DNA from: Symbiodinium natans | Taxonomy: Eukaryota > Sar > Dinophyceae > Suessiales > Symbiodiniaceae | NCBI GenBank assembly: GCA_905221605.1 | Contig: CAJNDS010000040.1 | Coordinates: 62,001-126,000, forward strand | Direction: 5' to 3' | DNA length: 64,000 bases | Shown here: positions 34,701 to 42,818 of the stretch, piece after piece | How the letters are laid out: each line of letters opens with the position of its first letter | Numbering within the stretch: the stretch's first letter is position 1 | The notes under the pieces: generated by a model | What the model saw: only the letters and a program-made list of their open reading frames with translations | The model's database searches: none | What the model was told of the DNA's origin: nothing | Translations under genes and position numbers: made by a program

Positions 34701-35806
34701 AGAGGTATCCTATCTGAAACTTCTGCACCTCCAGGCGGTTCCGGGGGTTTAGGTGGTTCAGCACCTTGAGGCTTCGGAAGCGGACTCTCTTTTTCTCCTC
34801 TCTCTTTTCTCTCTGAAGAACGTGGTATGTCACTATCGAGTTCTAAGGGCTCAGCTTGCGTCCCCTTACCGGGGAGGGGCAGTCCACGCATAACTCTCAA
34901 GTGGCTGTGCTCAGAAGTGGATCTGCTCCCTTTTTCATCATCGCCCTTTCTTCTCAACAAACAACAACCACACACACTCCAAGCACAACACCATGCCATG
35001 CACACCAACAAGCTCCACAAGTTCCTGTCGAGACAAAGGCCCAAGCACATGGCCTTACATGCGAACTTCAAAGAGGCTTTAAAACCTGAGCTCCAAGTTG
35101 GTTTCACAACGTGCCTGCTAAAGACCAGAGTACGTTCTACATCAACTCGAACATAACAGAAACGAGTCTTGATTCGCACTCGGACTCCTTTACGACGATG
35201 GTGTAAACGGTACTTTCGGGATACAAGTTGAGGGTAGTCACCAACTCCTCGAAACCTTTTCAAACACATCTTCAAGAATCGAAACCCTAACCAGAACGAA
35301 CCCCCCAAGAGACTTGCTATCACATAGATCGCCAAGCAAGCGAAAACATCCAATGCTTCTCCTGGCATGCAAAACAAAGCACTCCTGGCCGGCAGGGGTC
35401 TGTCATGACTCATGTTCAGGAGGTTTGGGTTCGTGGCGTTTCTGAGGTTCACACTTGAGGGTATTTCGGATCTTTGAGGGTACTGCTTAGAAGATCGACG
35501 TTCTTTCGGGCTAGTTAAACGCGGACTTGAGGGTATTTCGGATCTTTGAGGGTACTGCCGAGAAGATCGAAGTTCTTTTGGGCTTCTCTTCAAGGGACCT
35601 TCAAGCTCGCACACTCCTAACCAAGCAAGTCTCACACAGCAACATGTCTGTTCAACTGCTTCACTCATGCTTCTTTCCAAGTCCAAACAAGCCTGAAAGA
35701 CACTGTGTTTTTCCAACGCACAAGACATGCGATCGGCGCGTTCAGAAACAATTCCACAAGAGGAAGAATTCCGCACAGCCTTTAAGGCCTTCACTTCTTC
35801 TGGCAA
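31601..35806 (-). CDS. pol: Copia pol polyprotein (integrase, reverse transcriptase, RNase H)
   Basis: About 1400 codons, in the +1 register relative to gag and open from about 35905 without an ATG, so expression through +1 frameshifting is likely, as in Ty1. Residues about 1-380 are unusual: a duplicated YPQRSEIPSS block, two hydrophobic segments near 153-175 and 252-285, and a Pro/Glu-rich linker. An HHCC-like site (VHRSRGHF then CEAC) near 395 precedes the integrase core (GMDFYYFG, VRCDQESA, PQSKGAIER). Reverse transcriptase has RSRLVVRDYA, SCDVSVAFMHA and YVDD near 1003. RNase H has CFTDASW near 1188, SSAESELAAL and YSDSESAV. I find no convincing DTG/DSG protease motif or CCHC zinc knuckle. 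Confidence 0.95.
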   Translation of the reverse strand: MPEEVKALKAVRNSSSCGIVSERADRMSCALEKHSVFQACLDLERSMSEAVEQTCCCVRLAWLGVCELEGPLKRSPKELRSSRQYPQRSEIPSSPRLTSPKERRSSKQYPQRSEIPSSVNLRNATNPNLLNMSHDRPLPARSALFCMPGEALDVFACLAIYVIASLLGGSFWLGFRFLKMCLKRFRGVGDYPQLVSRKYRLHHRRKGVRVRIKTRFCYVRVDVERTLVFSRHVVKPTWSSGFKASLKFACKAMCLGLCLDRNLWSLLVCMAWCCAWSVCGCCLLRRKGDDEKGSRSTSEHSHLRVMRGLPLPGKGTQAEPLELDSDIPRSSERKERGEKESPLPKPQGAEPPKPPEPPGGAEVSDRIPLRSVALQVHRSRGHFPYDVNCEACTSSKGKVPARRLRRRLQREDQTIGMDFYYFGRLRVLLLAHCSSNYTTVIPAMNLDDPDLFYNIGRVIREMGLVNKMVTVRCDQESALMSLAEKLTTRTGDVAVSGVIVDVVPGYRPQSKGAIERQVETMKQGFWAVWLDLEREVARNSAPEDWNKKLPLGGMLWQACVLYSARCYNLWSFSHQDVTTPIDRLHEEIVHRTRTLPFGCLVYAKVGGSKAHQQKYRGKKTVKAVYLGPKEPRGGGVFAAPVGQTEIDIFPVCRALEGAKGEPVYDVGAIHALSTSQPLVLDPADPERPIMFEPPPDPVKSEDPDPGFENEDEEMVPDDPDPLNDIPSYVEPTDDEGEGGLGSPEMQPDDLEDMEIDWLTNHLLESLFKGPDILATSKEVADSFTLKFGGSKIKCQVPRNAVSETSGEQLDPELLYASMKLELEELESFGVGKVISEAEARKSARESGRRVLTSRWVNTIKRKGLYRSRLVVRDYASMGGTTLSEGIYSPTTSLEGLRLLLALLCKKGSVLSCDVSVAFMHAAVSRPEYVELPNNVSIADSSVPQKAGNKKVYLRLHKAMNGLRSAPLSWYKELSSYLEKSGFSPSLDPTIYRRKTSKGLTLVLFYVDDLLIYSEDPSEGKRVFEGLQKRYKLKLTGELPENGAGEVSFLGRRIFRRSGDKRVYFGLDSKYLDACCSEYNITKPSPKLPSLEKRYSDLVRKGQTEKISPAAHEKYRRTLGRLAWAALSRPDLQFCCGFLGRHQAAPDEAAETCMRDVLKWIKGLPHRVQVFPSTREILEDDADPQAVSCFTDASWSLNSVSGGVITWENCCLKTFSRKQSTTALSSAESELAALTEIAREGLYIALLTETILEGIPQDRETGYYLLKGYSDSESAVCISKMGTLLRKVRHIELRAAFLQELVDRGRFTIEHIPGAINPADALTKSPTNDSLASLCEACGLTTEPVGWEKKLQALAFRLPLKSPIPATKCSQFRARGRTRPTELLLGRPPWLSWNSVAKRKAR

Positions 35807-36725
35807 GGGGAAGGAAGCACACCGCCAACTTGAGGCACTGCTCCCGCACGTAGACAGCTTCCATGCGAGACACGATGCTGTATTGCTGCGTGATGGTCCT
35901 CACAGCCTCGTATCCGCAGGCACTGAGAGACTGCCTTTTCGAGCACGAGCGTAGCAACTCCTGACCTCTTTCCCAACGTGAGAGAGATTGGGTGAGATAG
36001 TAGTAAAGCTTCGCACTTCGAGCAGCAACATCATCCGCCAAATCCTTCTGAAGGATCTCATTCTTTTGCTTGACGCAGAGTTGCAACTCTCGAACGAAAG
36101 ACTCATCTTGAAGAGCAAGCCACGATGACAGTGTCTCCAGGTAGGCATGCCATGTCTCGACTTCTCGCATCCTGCCCTTGTTCATGCCTTGATGCTCTAG
36201 CATCGGCAGAGATGGAAGGTACTTCTCCGCCCTATTCTGCACCAATGGGCTCCGAACAGAGCTCGAAGACGAGGTAGCTCCTGCAAAAGGCACAGAAGGT
36301 GTGCTCGGTGCAGCTGCAAACGGGTCTTCCGTCTTGGCTCTAGCTGCAGCCTCCGCAACCAAACGTGCGGTCTCCGCTGCCTTCTCTTCAGCCTCATTTC
36401 GACGCTTCTCTTCCAAATCCATTCTTCTCATGAGGGCAGCTATCAACTGCTGGTTCTGCTGGTTGGCCTGACTTTGCTGCCTTAGCATCTCCAAGAAGAT
36501 GGCTTGGAAGTTGCCTTCACCAAGGCCATTTCCAGCTTGTACTCCACCCACTTGGCTTCCAGTAGGCGAAGCATGAGCTTGAGCTGGAGTTGCCGGAGGC
36601 GACGCAAAAGGGTTCGCTCCTCCAGCAGGTGCTGTCGGTTGTCCTTGAGACCCAAACAGCAAAGCCTCTTCCTCAGGGCTCACATCAGGTACTGGCACTG
36701 TAGACGCGTCCGGAACTTGGGCCAT
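35742..36725 (-). CDS. gag: Copia gag
   Basis: A 327-codon frame begins with an ATG in good context (ccATGG) 40 nt after the 5' LTR. The N-terminal third is Pro/Ala/Gly-rich. Residues about 85-150 include QQSQANQQNQQ and a charged EEKRRNEAEEKAAETARL stretch that probably forms a coiled coil. The C-terminal half (EMLEHQG-like region to the end) should be the capsid-like part. No CCHC nucleocapsid knuckle is visible. The frame overlaps pol by about 160 nt. A decayed copy of its 5' part lies at 27088-27307. Confidence 0.85.
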   Translation of the reverse strand: MAQVPDASTVPVPDVSPEEEALLFGSQGQPTAPAGGANPFASPPATPAQAHASPTGSQVGGVQAGNGLGEGNFQAIFLEMLRQQSQANQQNQQLIAALMRRMDLEEKRRNEAEEKAAETARLVAEAAARAKTEDPFAAAPSTPSVPFAGATSSSSSVRSPLVQNRAEKYLPSLPMLEHQGMNKGRMREVETWHAYLETLSSWLALQDESFVRELQLCVKQKNEILQKDLADDVAARSAKLYYYLTQSLSRWERGQELLRSCSKRQSLSACGYEAVRTITQQYSIVSRMEAVYVREQCLKLAVCFLPLARRSEGLKGCAEFFLLWNCF

Positions 36726-36753
36726 GGCTTTTCCTGGAACGTCTCTTCAGGAC

Positions 36754-36765
36754 GCTCCGCTACCA
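36754..36765 (-). promoter_or_regulatory. Primer-binding site, initiator tRNA-Met type
   Basis: Immediately after the 5' LTR the coding strand reads TGGTAGCGGAGC. It is complementary to a tRNA 3' end of the type ...GCTACCA, as in eukaryotic initiator tRNA-Met, the usual copia primer. Confidence 0.75.
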
Positions 36766-37340
36766 TGTGAAAAGCAGAGCTTTAGCGCAGACTGCTTTTT
36801 CCGTTCGCACTTGAGCCAAACACGTCAGTGTTCAGCTGCACTGTCTTCAGTCAGCAAAGGTGCTCTCTCCAAGAGCAAAGGCTTCAAGTCTTCAAACGAC
36901 ATCTCAACTTTGTTTAGACAACGGAGAATGCAAAAGTAACATGCAACACATCTTGGTTACTGCTTCAGGACTTCAGGTCTGTTGCAAAACATACAGCATG
37001 CTCTCAGAATGCCTCAGTCGAGTGTCAAACGGTCACGACACGGTACGAACGACGGGGCAAGGCACACGGAGTGAGTAACGGCCAAAGTCTGTTCCTCAGA
37101 GCTTTGCTTCAGCACTTCCAGATGACTCTCAGGTCAACTCCCGAGAGCTAAAAGCCTTTCTGTGCTTCCCAAAACTCATCCTCGGACTTGCAAACCAAAA
37201 CATGTCAAGTCAAAGCACCTTCATGTCATGCAAACATGCTCATGCCAAAACAAAACATGTTCTTGCCATGTCACAGCACTCATGTCCTACACATGTACCT
37301 GCAAGCAACTAGGCAAACAAAGAAATGTCATATTTTCACA
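36766..37340 (-). repeat. 5' LTR of the copia element
   Basis: 575 bp, presumably containing the promoter and transcript start. Terminal TGTGAAAA/TTTTCACA. The spliced-leader-like 11-mer is at 36810-36820. Confidence 0.97.
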
Positions 37341-37427
37341 AAAAGAGGGATGCTGAAAATCTGCGAAATGAATTTGTCCGCTGCATGTTGTCGCATCAAG
37401 AAGTCCATGGAGGTCAACTCCCTCCGC
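37341..37427 (-). CDS. Last exon, 5' part (upstream of the copia insertion)
   Basis: It begins after a minus-strand CTCCTCAG acceptor (37428-37435) and encodes RRELTSMDFLMRQHAADKF up to IPL at the insertion point. The frame continues without a stop into 30377-29670 when one AAAAG copy is counted, which identifies the insertion as exonic. Confidence 0.7.
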
Positions 37428-37579
37428 CTGAGGAGTCAAAAGTGCGATGAAACAAACAGAAAAAACACAAAGACCTCCTACTTTAAGGTGAAATCAGGGT
37501 GGCATTGTTGATTCCAGACTCGTGAGAAAAGTAAGGCCTGCTATATTTGTATGTATTCTTCAGACATGCATGCATGGAA

Positions 37580-38491
37580 GCCTCGTCAGCGATGCGAGGG
37601 TAAAGTCCTTCAGTTGGGCCCTTGTACAGTCGCACCGCCAACATATCGGGCCAGCAGCTGCCCATGACGGGAACTCGAGAAGGTCTTTATACATGGACCA
37701 ATCGCCACGGAGTTCTCCCAGTATCATGATCGGGGCAGATTTTCCCTGCAGCCGTCGTCGATGCTTGTCTGTCGTTCGCCAAGCGGTTGCATCGTGTCGC
37801 ATAGACGGGCACACTCCACATAAGGTTGCCCGAAAGGACCAAGCCAAAACGGCGAGTATCGCATCGTGGGTGGAGTGCTTTTTCAAAAAGGCTTTGGGGA
37901 AGCAACAAATCGGAAACCTCATCGGCCCCTCTCCAATCAAACTGAATGTGAAGACCTCCAGGCTGTGTGTTCTGTCGCTGTTAAACGGGACAGAGTCCAC
38001 CCAAAGTCCAGCAATCAAAGTCTTCGTAGCATCAATGCCGAGCTGGGCAGAGGCCTGGCCAAGGTGTCTGCTTAAGTCGGGCCGATGGGCCAATGCCAGC
38101 TGCTGCCGTCGCAAGAGACCGTCCATGCTATTCACTTTCAGCACAGCAAGCATCAATTCATGCGGTAGCAGCATGTGCAGCTTCATATTCTGGGGCACGT
38201 TCTTGCCAGGGTTCCAGGCCGGAACCTCCAATGTATAAACATCTGGCCATTTCGAATTGCGGAAACATCGCTTCAACAGATCCCTCGCAGAGTTTTTGCC
38301 CACAGGAACCTTTGCTAAGTCGCTGATATTCTCTGTGTTGGCTAATTTCGCATGGTGAATGAGCCTGGCGGCCCGCTGTCCAGAAATATCTGAGCTGATG
38401 GTCAAGTCCAAAATATCAGCCCTGAACCGCTTCTTCTCCGGAATGTCATCTGTAGAAGCCAGTGTTCGCTTCAGGTACATGGACAAATCTC
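37580..38491 (-). CDS. Exon encoding the central domain of the interrupted gene
   Basis: About 300 codons. A minus-strand TTCTTTGCAG acceptor precedes GATTTGTCC-type coding sequence at 38491. Contains GQRAARLIHHAKLAN, KLHMLLPHELMLAVL, GDWSMYKDLLEFPSW and CWRCDCTRAQLKDFTLAS. The donor at its 3' end lies near 37580-37600 but cannot be fixed by eye, because dinoflagellate donors may be GT, GC or GA. Confidence 0.7.
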
Positions 38492-38885
38492 CTGCAAAGA
38501 AGAAAAGGCAAAAGGAACAAAACAGGCCGGCATGCATGAGCTCCGTCGCTGAACGAACAAAACAATTATGTCAAGTACGACGTGCATGCAAGCATCTAGC
38601 TCTGCAACACATATATTCTAGACAGTACGAAACAAATGCCCCTGTGTTAACAAATCTTGCAGCAGTCCGTCCTAGTAGTCCTTTCAAGCAAAGTACACCT
38701 CTGGAGCTTCGACTGGCGGCATGCAAGAGGTAAGCAAGGGCAACTTGCAGAAGCTTGCTACACACAGGTGCAGTCGCATGCAGAACCCTAATGCTTTCTT
38801 TTTGAGTGCCGGCGGGTGCTAGCAGCAACGAATCCTGAAAGGATGCTTACGATCCTTTCAACCTGGAGTGCACACAAGAGACAGC

Positions 38886-39614
38886 TCACAGCAGCAGTGC
38901 TCTAGCCGTCTTCAAAACTTGCTTGGAAGCCTTCTCGTGTAGAGTGGCCTCCTCCAGCACCTTGGCCAAGTCGCCAATCTGGGTTGTGTAGTCGTCGGCA
39001 ACGTCTTGCGGGAGCTTCTCAGCAAGGGCAGAGCGAATCTTCTGAAGAAAACCGTCCAAAGCAGTGCAGGCTTTCTGCAGCTCGCTTTCCTTCTTGGCCC
39101 ACGAGGAGTCCTCCAAGCTGCGGACCTGTGTCAGGACGAAAAGCAAGTCCTCGCTCGTCTTGCTCAATCTCGTACGAAAGGACTCCAACTCCCTTCGCTT
39201 CTCCTTCAAGAGGCCAAAGCTCTCGCTGGGCTTCGCTGTGCTCGGCTCGCCATCCCCATCGCCCTCAGTGAGCGAGCCACCATGCTTCATCATCTCCACG
39301 GCCCTTGCAGAGCCCGTTTTCTTCAAGTTTGTGGCAGTCGAAACACTCTGGGTTTGGCTGGTCGTGGCGGTGTCAAGCGTCTGACCCTCGGACCACTTGA
39401 ACAAGAAGCGATCCAACACTCGGAACTTCCCATGTCGTTCCACGTGCCGCTCGTAGCCGAAGAGTTTCTCCTGGGCCGTGAGCAGCTCTTCCAAAACCTC
39501 AGCTTGCTCCTCCTCCGACAAGTCTTTGTGCTCCACACCCTGCAGCTTGAAGATTGCTTTCCTCAGAGTCTTGTCGGAAAAAAACTTCAAAACGAACACT
39601 GCAGCAAAGCACAA
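38886..39614 (-). CDS. Exon encoding an acidic, probably coiled-coil region
   Basis: About 240 codons including FSDKTLRKAIFKLQGVEHK, LLKEKRRELESFRTRLSKTS and a heptad-rich C-terminal part. It is in the family's usual place upstream of the central domain. Its junction with the exon at 39814-39623 needs a one-base frame change close to 39615, so either a very short intron or a frameshift lies there. The true 3' boundary precedes the stop at 38886. Confidence 0.6.
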   Translation of the reverse strand: MCFAAVFVLKFFSDKTLRKAIFKLQGVEHKDLSEEEQAEVLEELLTAQEKLFGYERHVERHGKFRVLDRFLFKWSEGQTLDTATTSQTQSVSTATNLKKTGSARAVEMMKHGGSLTEGDGDGEPSTAKPSESFGLLKEKRRELESFRTRLSKTSEDLLFVLTQVRSLEDSSWAKKESELQKACTALDGFLQKIRSALAEKLPQDVADDYTTQIGDLAKVLEEATLHEKASKQVLKTARALLL

Positions 39615-39622
39615 GGTACGAA

Positions 39623-39814
39623 CATCTCACTGCGCCCCAGCATCCGGGTCAAGAAGTTGGTTCGCAATCGCTCAGCCTCCACCTCTGTGTTGGTCGTGGT
39701 TTTGTGAAGAGTGTGCACCCAGCTGCAGTTCTGGACACCGAACTTGGAGAGGTTGTTCAAGATGGATCGCTGGGTAGCGAGGTCGCCCGACTGGTACTCC
39801 TTGGCATAAATGAA
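39623..39814 (-). CDS. Small exon of the interrupted gene
   Basis: After a CCTGCAG acceptor (minus strand) the frame reads FIYAKEYQSGDLATQRSIL and ends near RTNFLTRMLGRSEM. This is a leucine- and charge-rich helical segment. Upstream DNA to 39926 is intronic. Confidence 0.6.
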
Positions 39815-39926
39815 CTGCAGGCTTTATGGCCGGCAGCACACAAGCATGTATCCCGCAGCTACTCATATGGACAAAAAAACATCTCATACTAAGTAAAATC
39901 AGCAAGTCTATAAAAGCACCTAACTC

Positions 39927-40250
39927 TTAACGCAGTACAGTATCGCTCAAAGTCTTCATGCAATCAGCCCTCTGATCCTCCGTCACCTTCTTCGCCTTCG
40001 CTTGGTATTTCAGCGAAGTAATCAAGGCACTGATCGTGCCTCTTGGGTATCCTAGGCCTTTGGTGCTTTCCGAAGTCTGCGCATCTGTCTCATCGATCTC
40101 GGCCTTTGGGCCTTTCTTCTGGGGTCGCGGTGAGTTCTTCTCTACCTTGGCTTTTGCAGCCCTCGCTAGCTTGGACATGTTCGCCTTGCTCTTCGCTGCC
40201 GTTTTCTTTGGCGCAGCCTTGGCCTTGGGAGTAATCACTTTCTTGCCCAT
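39927..40250 (-). CDS. First exon, Lys/Ala-rich N-terminus
   Basis: ATG at 40250 opens about 107 codons. Residues 1-50 are dominated by Lys, Ala and Pro (MGKKVITPKAKAAPKK), like histone tails or nuclear targeting signals. GLGYPRGTISALITSLKYQ follows. The donor is probably near 39935, before the stop. A DNA-binding role is inference from composition. Confidence 0.6.
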   Translation of the reverse strand: MGKKVITPKAKAAPKKTAAKSKANMSKLARAAKAKVEKNSPRPQKKGPKAEIDETDAQTSESTKGLGYPRGTISALITSLKYQAKAKKVTEDQRADCMKTLSDTVLR

Positions 40251-40463
40251 GCTGTCGGCAAGGCAACAGATCTATATGTAGTCGTGAATCTGGCTCCTAG
40301 GTCTTGAGGATCGTTGCACTGATGTGCTCAAAACATATAAGCAACAACCATCTCTCTACATGTGCATGTGAAAGCAGAAAGAAGCCAGTACACGATCGAA
40401 ACTTCGGCTCACAGCGAGCTCCAGCGCCTCAGACCATCTTGCCGAAGGCAGACCAAACCTGCC

Positions 40464-40621
40464 GAGCTCTGAACCAAAAATTTTTAACAGCCATTTTTTT
40501 TAACATTTTTTAACTGTTAAAAGAAACGTCTTTTAAAAGGAAATCCTTTGGAAAACCGACAATTTTTAACAGTTAAAAAATGTTAAAAAAAATGTGTGTT
40601 AAAAATTTTTTGGGTGCTCAG
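40464..40621. mobile_element. Long AT-rich foldback element
   Basis: The arms 40464-40521 and 40563-40621 are inverted copies over about 58 bp: CCAAAAATTTTTAACA, TTTTTTTTAACATTTTTTAA, CTGTTAAAA, with a 40-bp loop. It lies about 210 bp upstream of the ATG at 40250 and would form a strong hairpin or cruciform in the promoter region. Confidence 0.8.
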
Positions 40622-42818
40622 CTCACACTCCAAAGCAGTGCAAACGGCCGGGCCTGGAGCATCCATGGCAGAGCACGTCGGAATCGTATCTCCACCTCGC
40701 AGTCCAGAAACCCCGAACCGTAAGCCTTAAGAGTGACCCCTAGAGAGCAAGAGGCTTATGGGCCCAGTGGAAATCAGGACGACTCAACCTAAAACCCCGA
40801 ACCCTAGGCTGAACCCCAAAGGCTCACAAATGCCAAATCCTGAACCCTAAACCCTAAACCTGGGTTAAACCCTGAGCTGACACTCACGAGGGCTGACGAA
40901 AGCTATGAAAATGGGCCAACACCAAAACAACCAACCCCAAACCCTTTAGCTTCCCAAGACCCAGGGACTCCAGTCCCCCTTTGATTAAGGAGTAGGCGTC
41001 CTCAGAATGCTACTTTTTAGGGTTTAAGGTTTAGGGTCTGGGGTTTAGGGTTTAAGTTTAGGCCTAAACCTCCCTAAGCTTAAACCCTAAACCGTTAACC
41101 CTAAACCCTAAACCCTAAACCCTAAACTCCTAAACCTTAAACCCTAAACCCTTAACCTAGGCCTAAAGCCTAAACCCAAGAGACCCTAAGGTTTAGGGTT
41201 TCAAGTTTCCACTTATGGTTTCAGGGTTTGGGGTTTGGTGCTTTGGGTTGGAGTTTGATGAAAAATGTGCATCGTGCGAGCACCTTTAAGGCGAGGGCCG
41301 GTTTGGGCGCTGAATTAAACGCAAACAGGCTGCAAATTGGTATGATGGGGGGGGGAGGGGGGGGGGGGGGTGGGGGGGGCACACCCAAACGAGAGATTCT
41401 CTCTTTGGGTTGTGTGAGGAAGCGGTGGGGGGGGAGGGGGGGGGAGGGCAGGGGAGGGGGGGGGAGGGGGGGGAGGGGGGGAGAGCTGTGCTGAGCTCGC
41501 AGCATCACACAGTCACAGTGTTCGGCTGCTCGTAGCCTGCAGATCAAAGGGGTTCGATTTAGTGCGTGTTTAGGTAATTAGGTAGAAAGGACTTCGGGTT
41601 TCGGGCTGAGGTTTTCTTCGGGTTTGGGATTTAAGTTGGTGCAGTGCACCCTCAAGTCTCAAGCCTCGTCCAAACCCCAAACCCGAAACCCCAAACCCAA
41701 ACCTGCAACATAAACGGTGCACGTCGATATCTGAGCTCCTTGCAGCTGGATGTCGACCTCTGCAACGCAGTTGACGCAGTCAGGCCTAAGCTTTCGGACG
41801 GTTTTCTTGGGAACCCTTGCGACCTGTTGAAGTGAAACCCAAACGAGCCCACACTTCAACAGCTGTGCTCCATGGACCTTCGTATATATACAGCCGTGGA
41901 TTAAGGATCAGGGTAAGTTTCAAGTTTAAACTGAAGTTGAGCCAGGTGTATATTTAGCTACAGGTTATAGACTTAAAGGGCTTAAAGTTTGGGGTTTGTG
42001 CTTTGGAAATATCAGGGTCTAAAGTTTTGGGAGTTTAGGGTTTCGACTGAGATGCTCTCAGCTCGGAGTTGCTGGGCGGCCGCACAAAATCGCAGAGATC
42101 GAGATCGATCGCCAGCAGCATGCACCTGCCACATATCTTTGCTGTATATTTAAAGTATATGTTTACGACATGTGATATCTAGACTCTTCTTCGGTCAGAT
42201 TTTCAAGGCCACACACTCGGACGCCACAAGCACTTGCAAGCCCAAACCAATAAGCATGCATGCAGCAGGCCTCGATCGACATCCATGGAAAACGAAGAAT
42301 GATCGAGATCACCGTGTCCACCTGCCGCAGAATTCGCAAACCCTAAGAACCCTAAACCCTAAACCTTATGCCAAGCTCCCTAAAGAGAAGCATGCTCGAT
42401 GCTATCACAGCCTGCGAGGACGGACAACAAAACTGCCCATGCATCTGCACCTGCCGAGCATAGTATACGTTTCTGCAGCAACATTCAAGAAATGACCTGC
42501 TCATATGTTGACAGAGTGAGAGATCTACACTTCCACTTCCCGCGCCTCGGCCAGCTAAAAACGCATGGCCCCAAACAAATTCAAAACAAATTACTGTACA
42601 AAAACTTCAGCAAACATGCAAGCCATGCATACGACATACGAGCCATGCACGTGCACAGATCGACTGAAGCAAAATGGTCAAAACTTGGAAAAACACGCAG
42701 CATGCATGCAGAAGTTTTCCGTTTCTCGCAACCCTTCCGTGTTCTGTACAAAATCAGCTTTCGATCAAGCACAAACTATAGTCTTGCAGCACATGTTTGA
42801 GGCGCTTGCAGAGCACCA
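40622..42818. other. Spacer with telomere-like arrays and a G-rich block; no gene
   Basis: CCCTAAA words at 40840-40865 and an array at 41083-41170, a GGGGGGAGG block at 41344-41485, and further AAACCC words at 41670-41705 and 42340-42365. Frames at 42172-42936 have no domains. This is the main telomere-like intrusion into the gene island. Confidence 0.55.

Larger units (their letters stand above)
30378..37340 (-). mobile_element. Complete Ty1/copia LTR retrotransposon
   Basis: Total length is 6963 bp, including two 575-bp direct LTRs (30378-30952 and 36766-37340) that begin TGTGAAAA and end TTTTCACA on the coding strand. Both flanks have the 5-bp target duplication AAAAG (30373-30377 and 37341-37345). 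Gag, pol and a third frame run from right to left. The domain order integrase, reverse transcriptase, RNase H is that of Ty1/copia. By eye the LTRs differ at two positions (near 30532/36923 and 30768/37158), so the insertion is recent and could be active. It inserted into an exon of the 29670-40250 gene. Confidence 0.97.
29670..40250 (-). pseudogene. Multi-exon dinoflagellate-family gene (transposase-like?) interrupted by a copia insertion
   Basis: Read on the minus strand, compatible exons lie at about 40250-39927, 39814-39623, 39614-38886, 38491-37580, 37427-37341 and, beyond the copia, 30377-29670. The first encodes a Lys/Ala-rich start (MGKKVITPKAKAAPKK), which could be a nuclear targeting or DNA-binding tail. 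Later exons carry GDWSMYKDLLEFPSW, CWRCDC, FDFLHCVDLG, PKLRAKAGEARTLVP and WTYRDESFGHSMALLARR. I know this combination as an abundant uncharacterised dinoflagellate family; the D and H-rich blocks recall DDE-type transposases, which is inference. The copia lies within the last coding exon, so this allele cannot give a full-length product unless the insertion is spliced out. Confidence 0.7.

Noticed and set aside
30978..35853. Plus-strand frames overlapping the copia element
   Set aside because: Antisense shadows of gag, pol and the LTRs.
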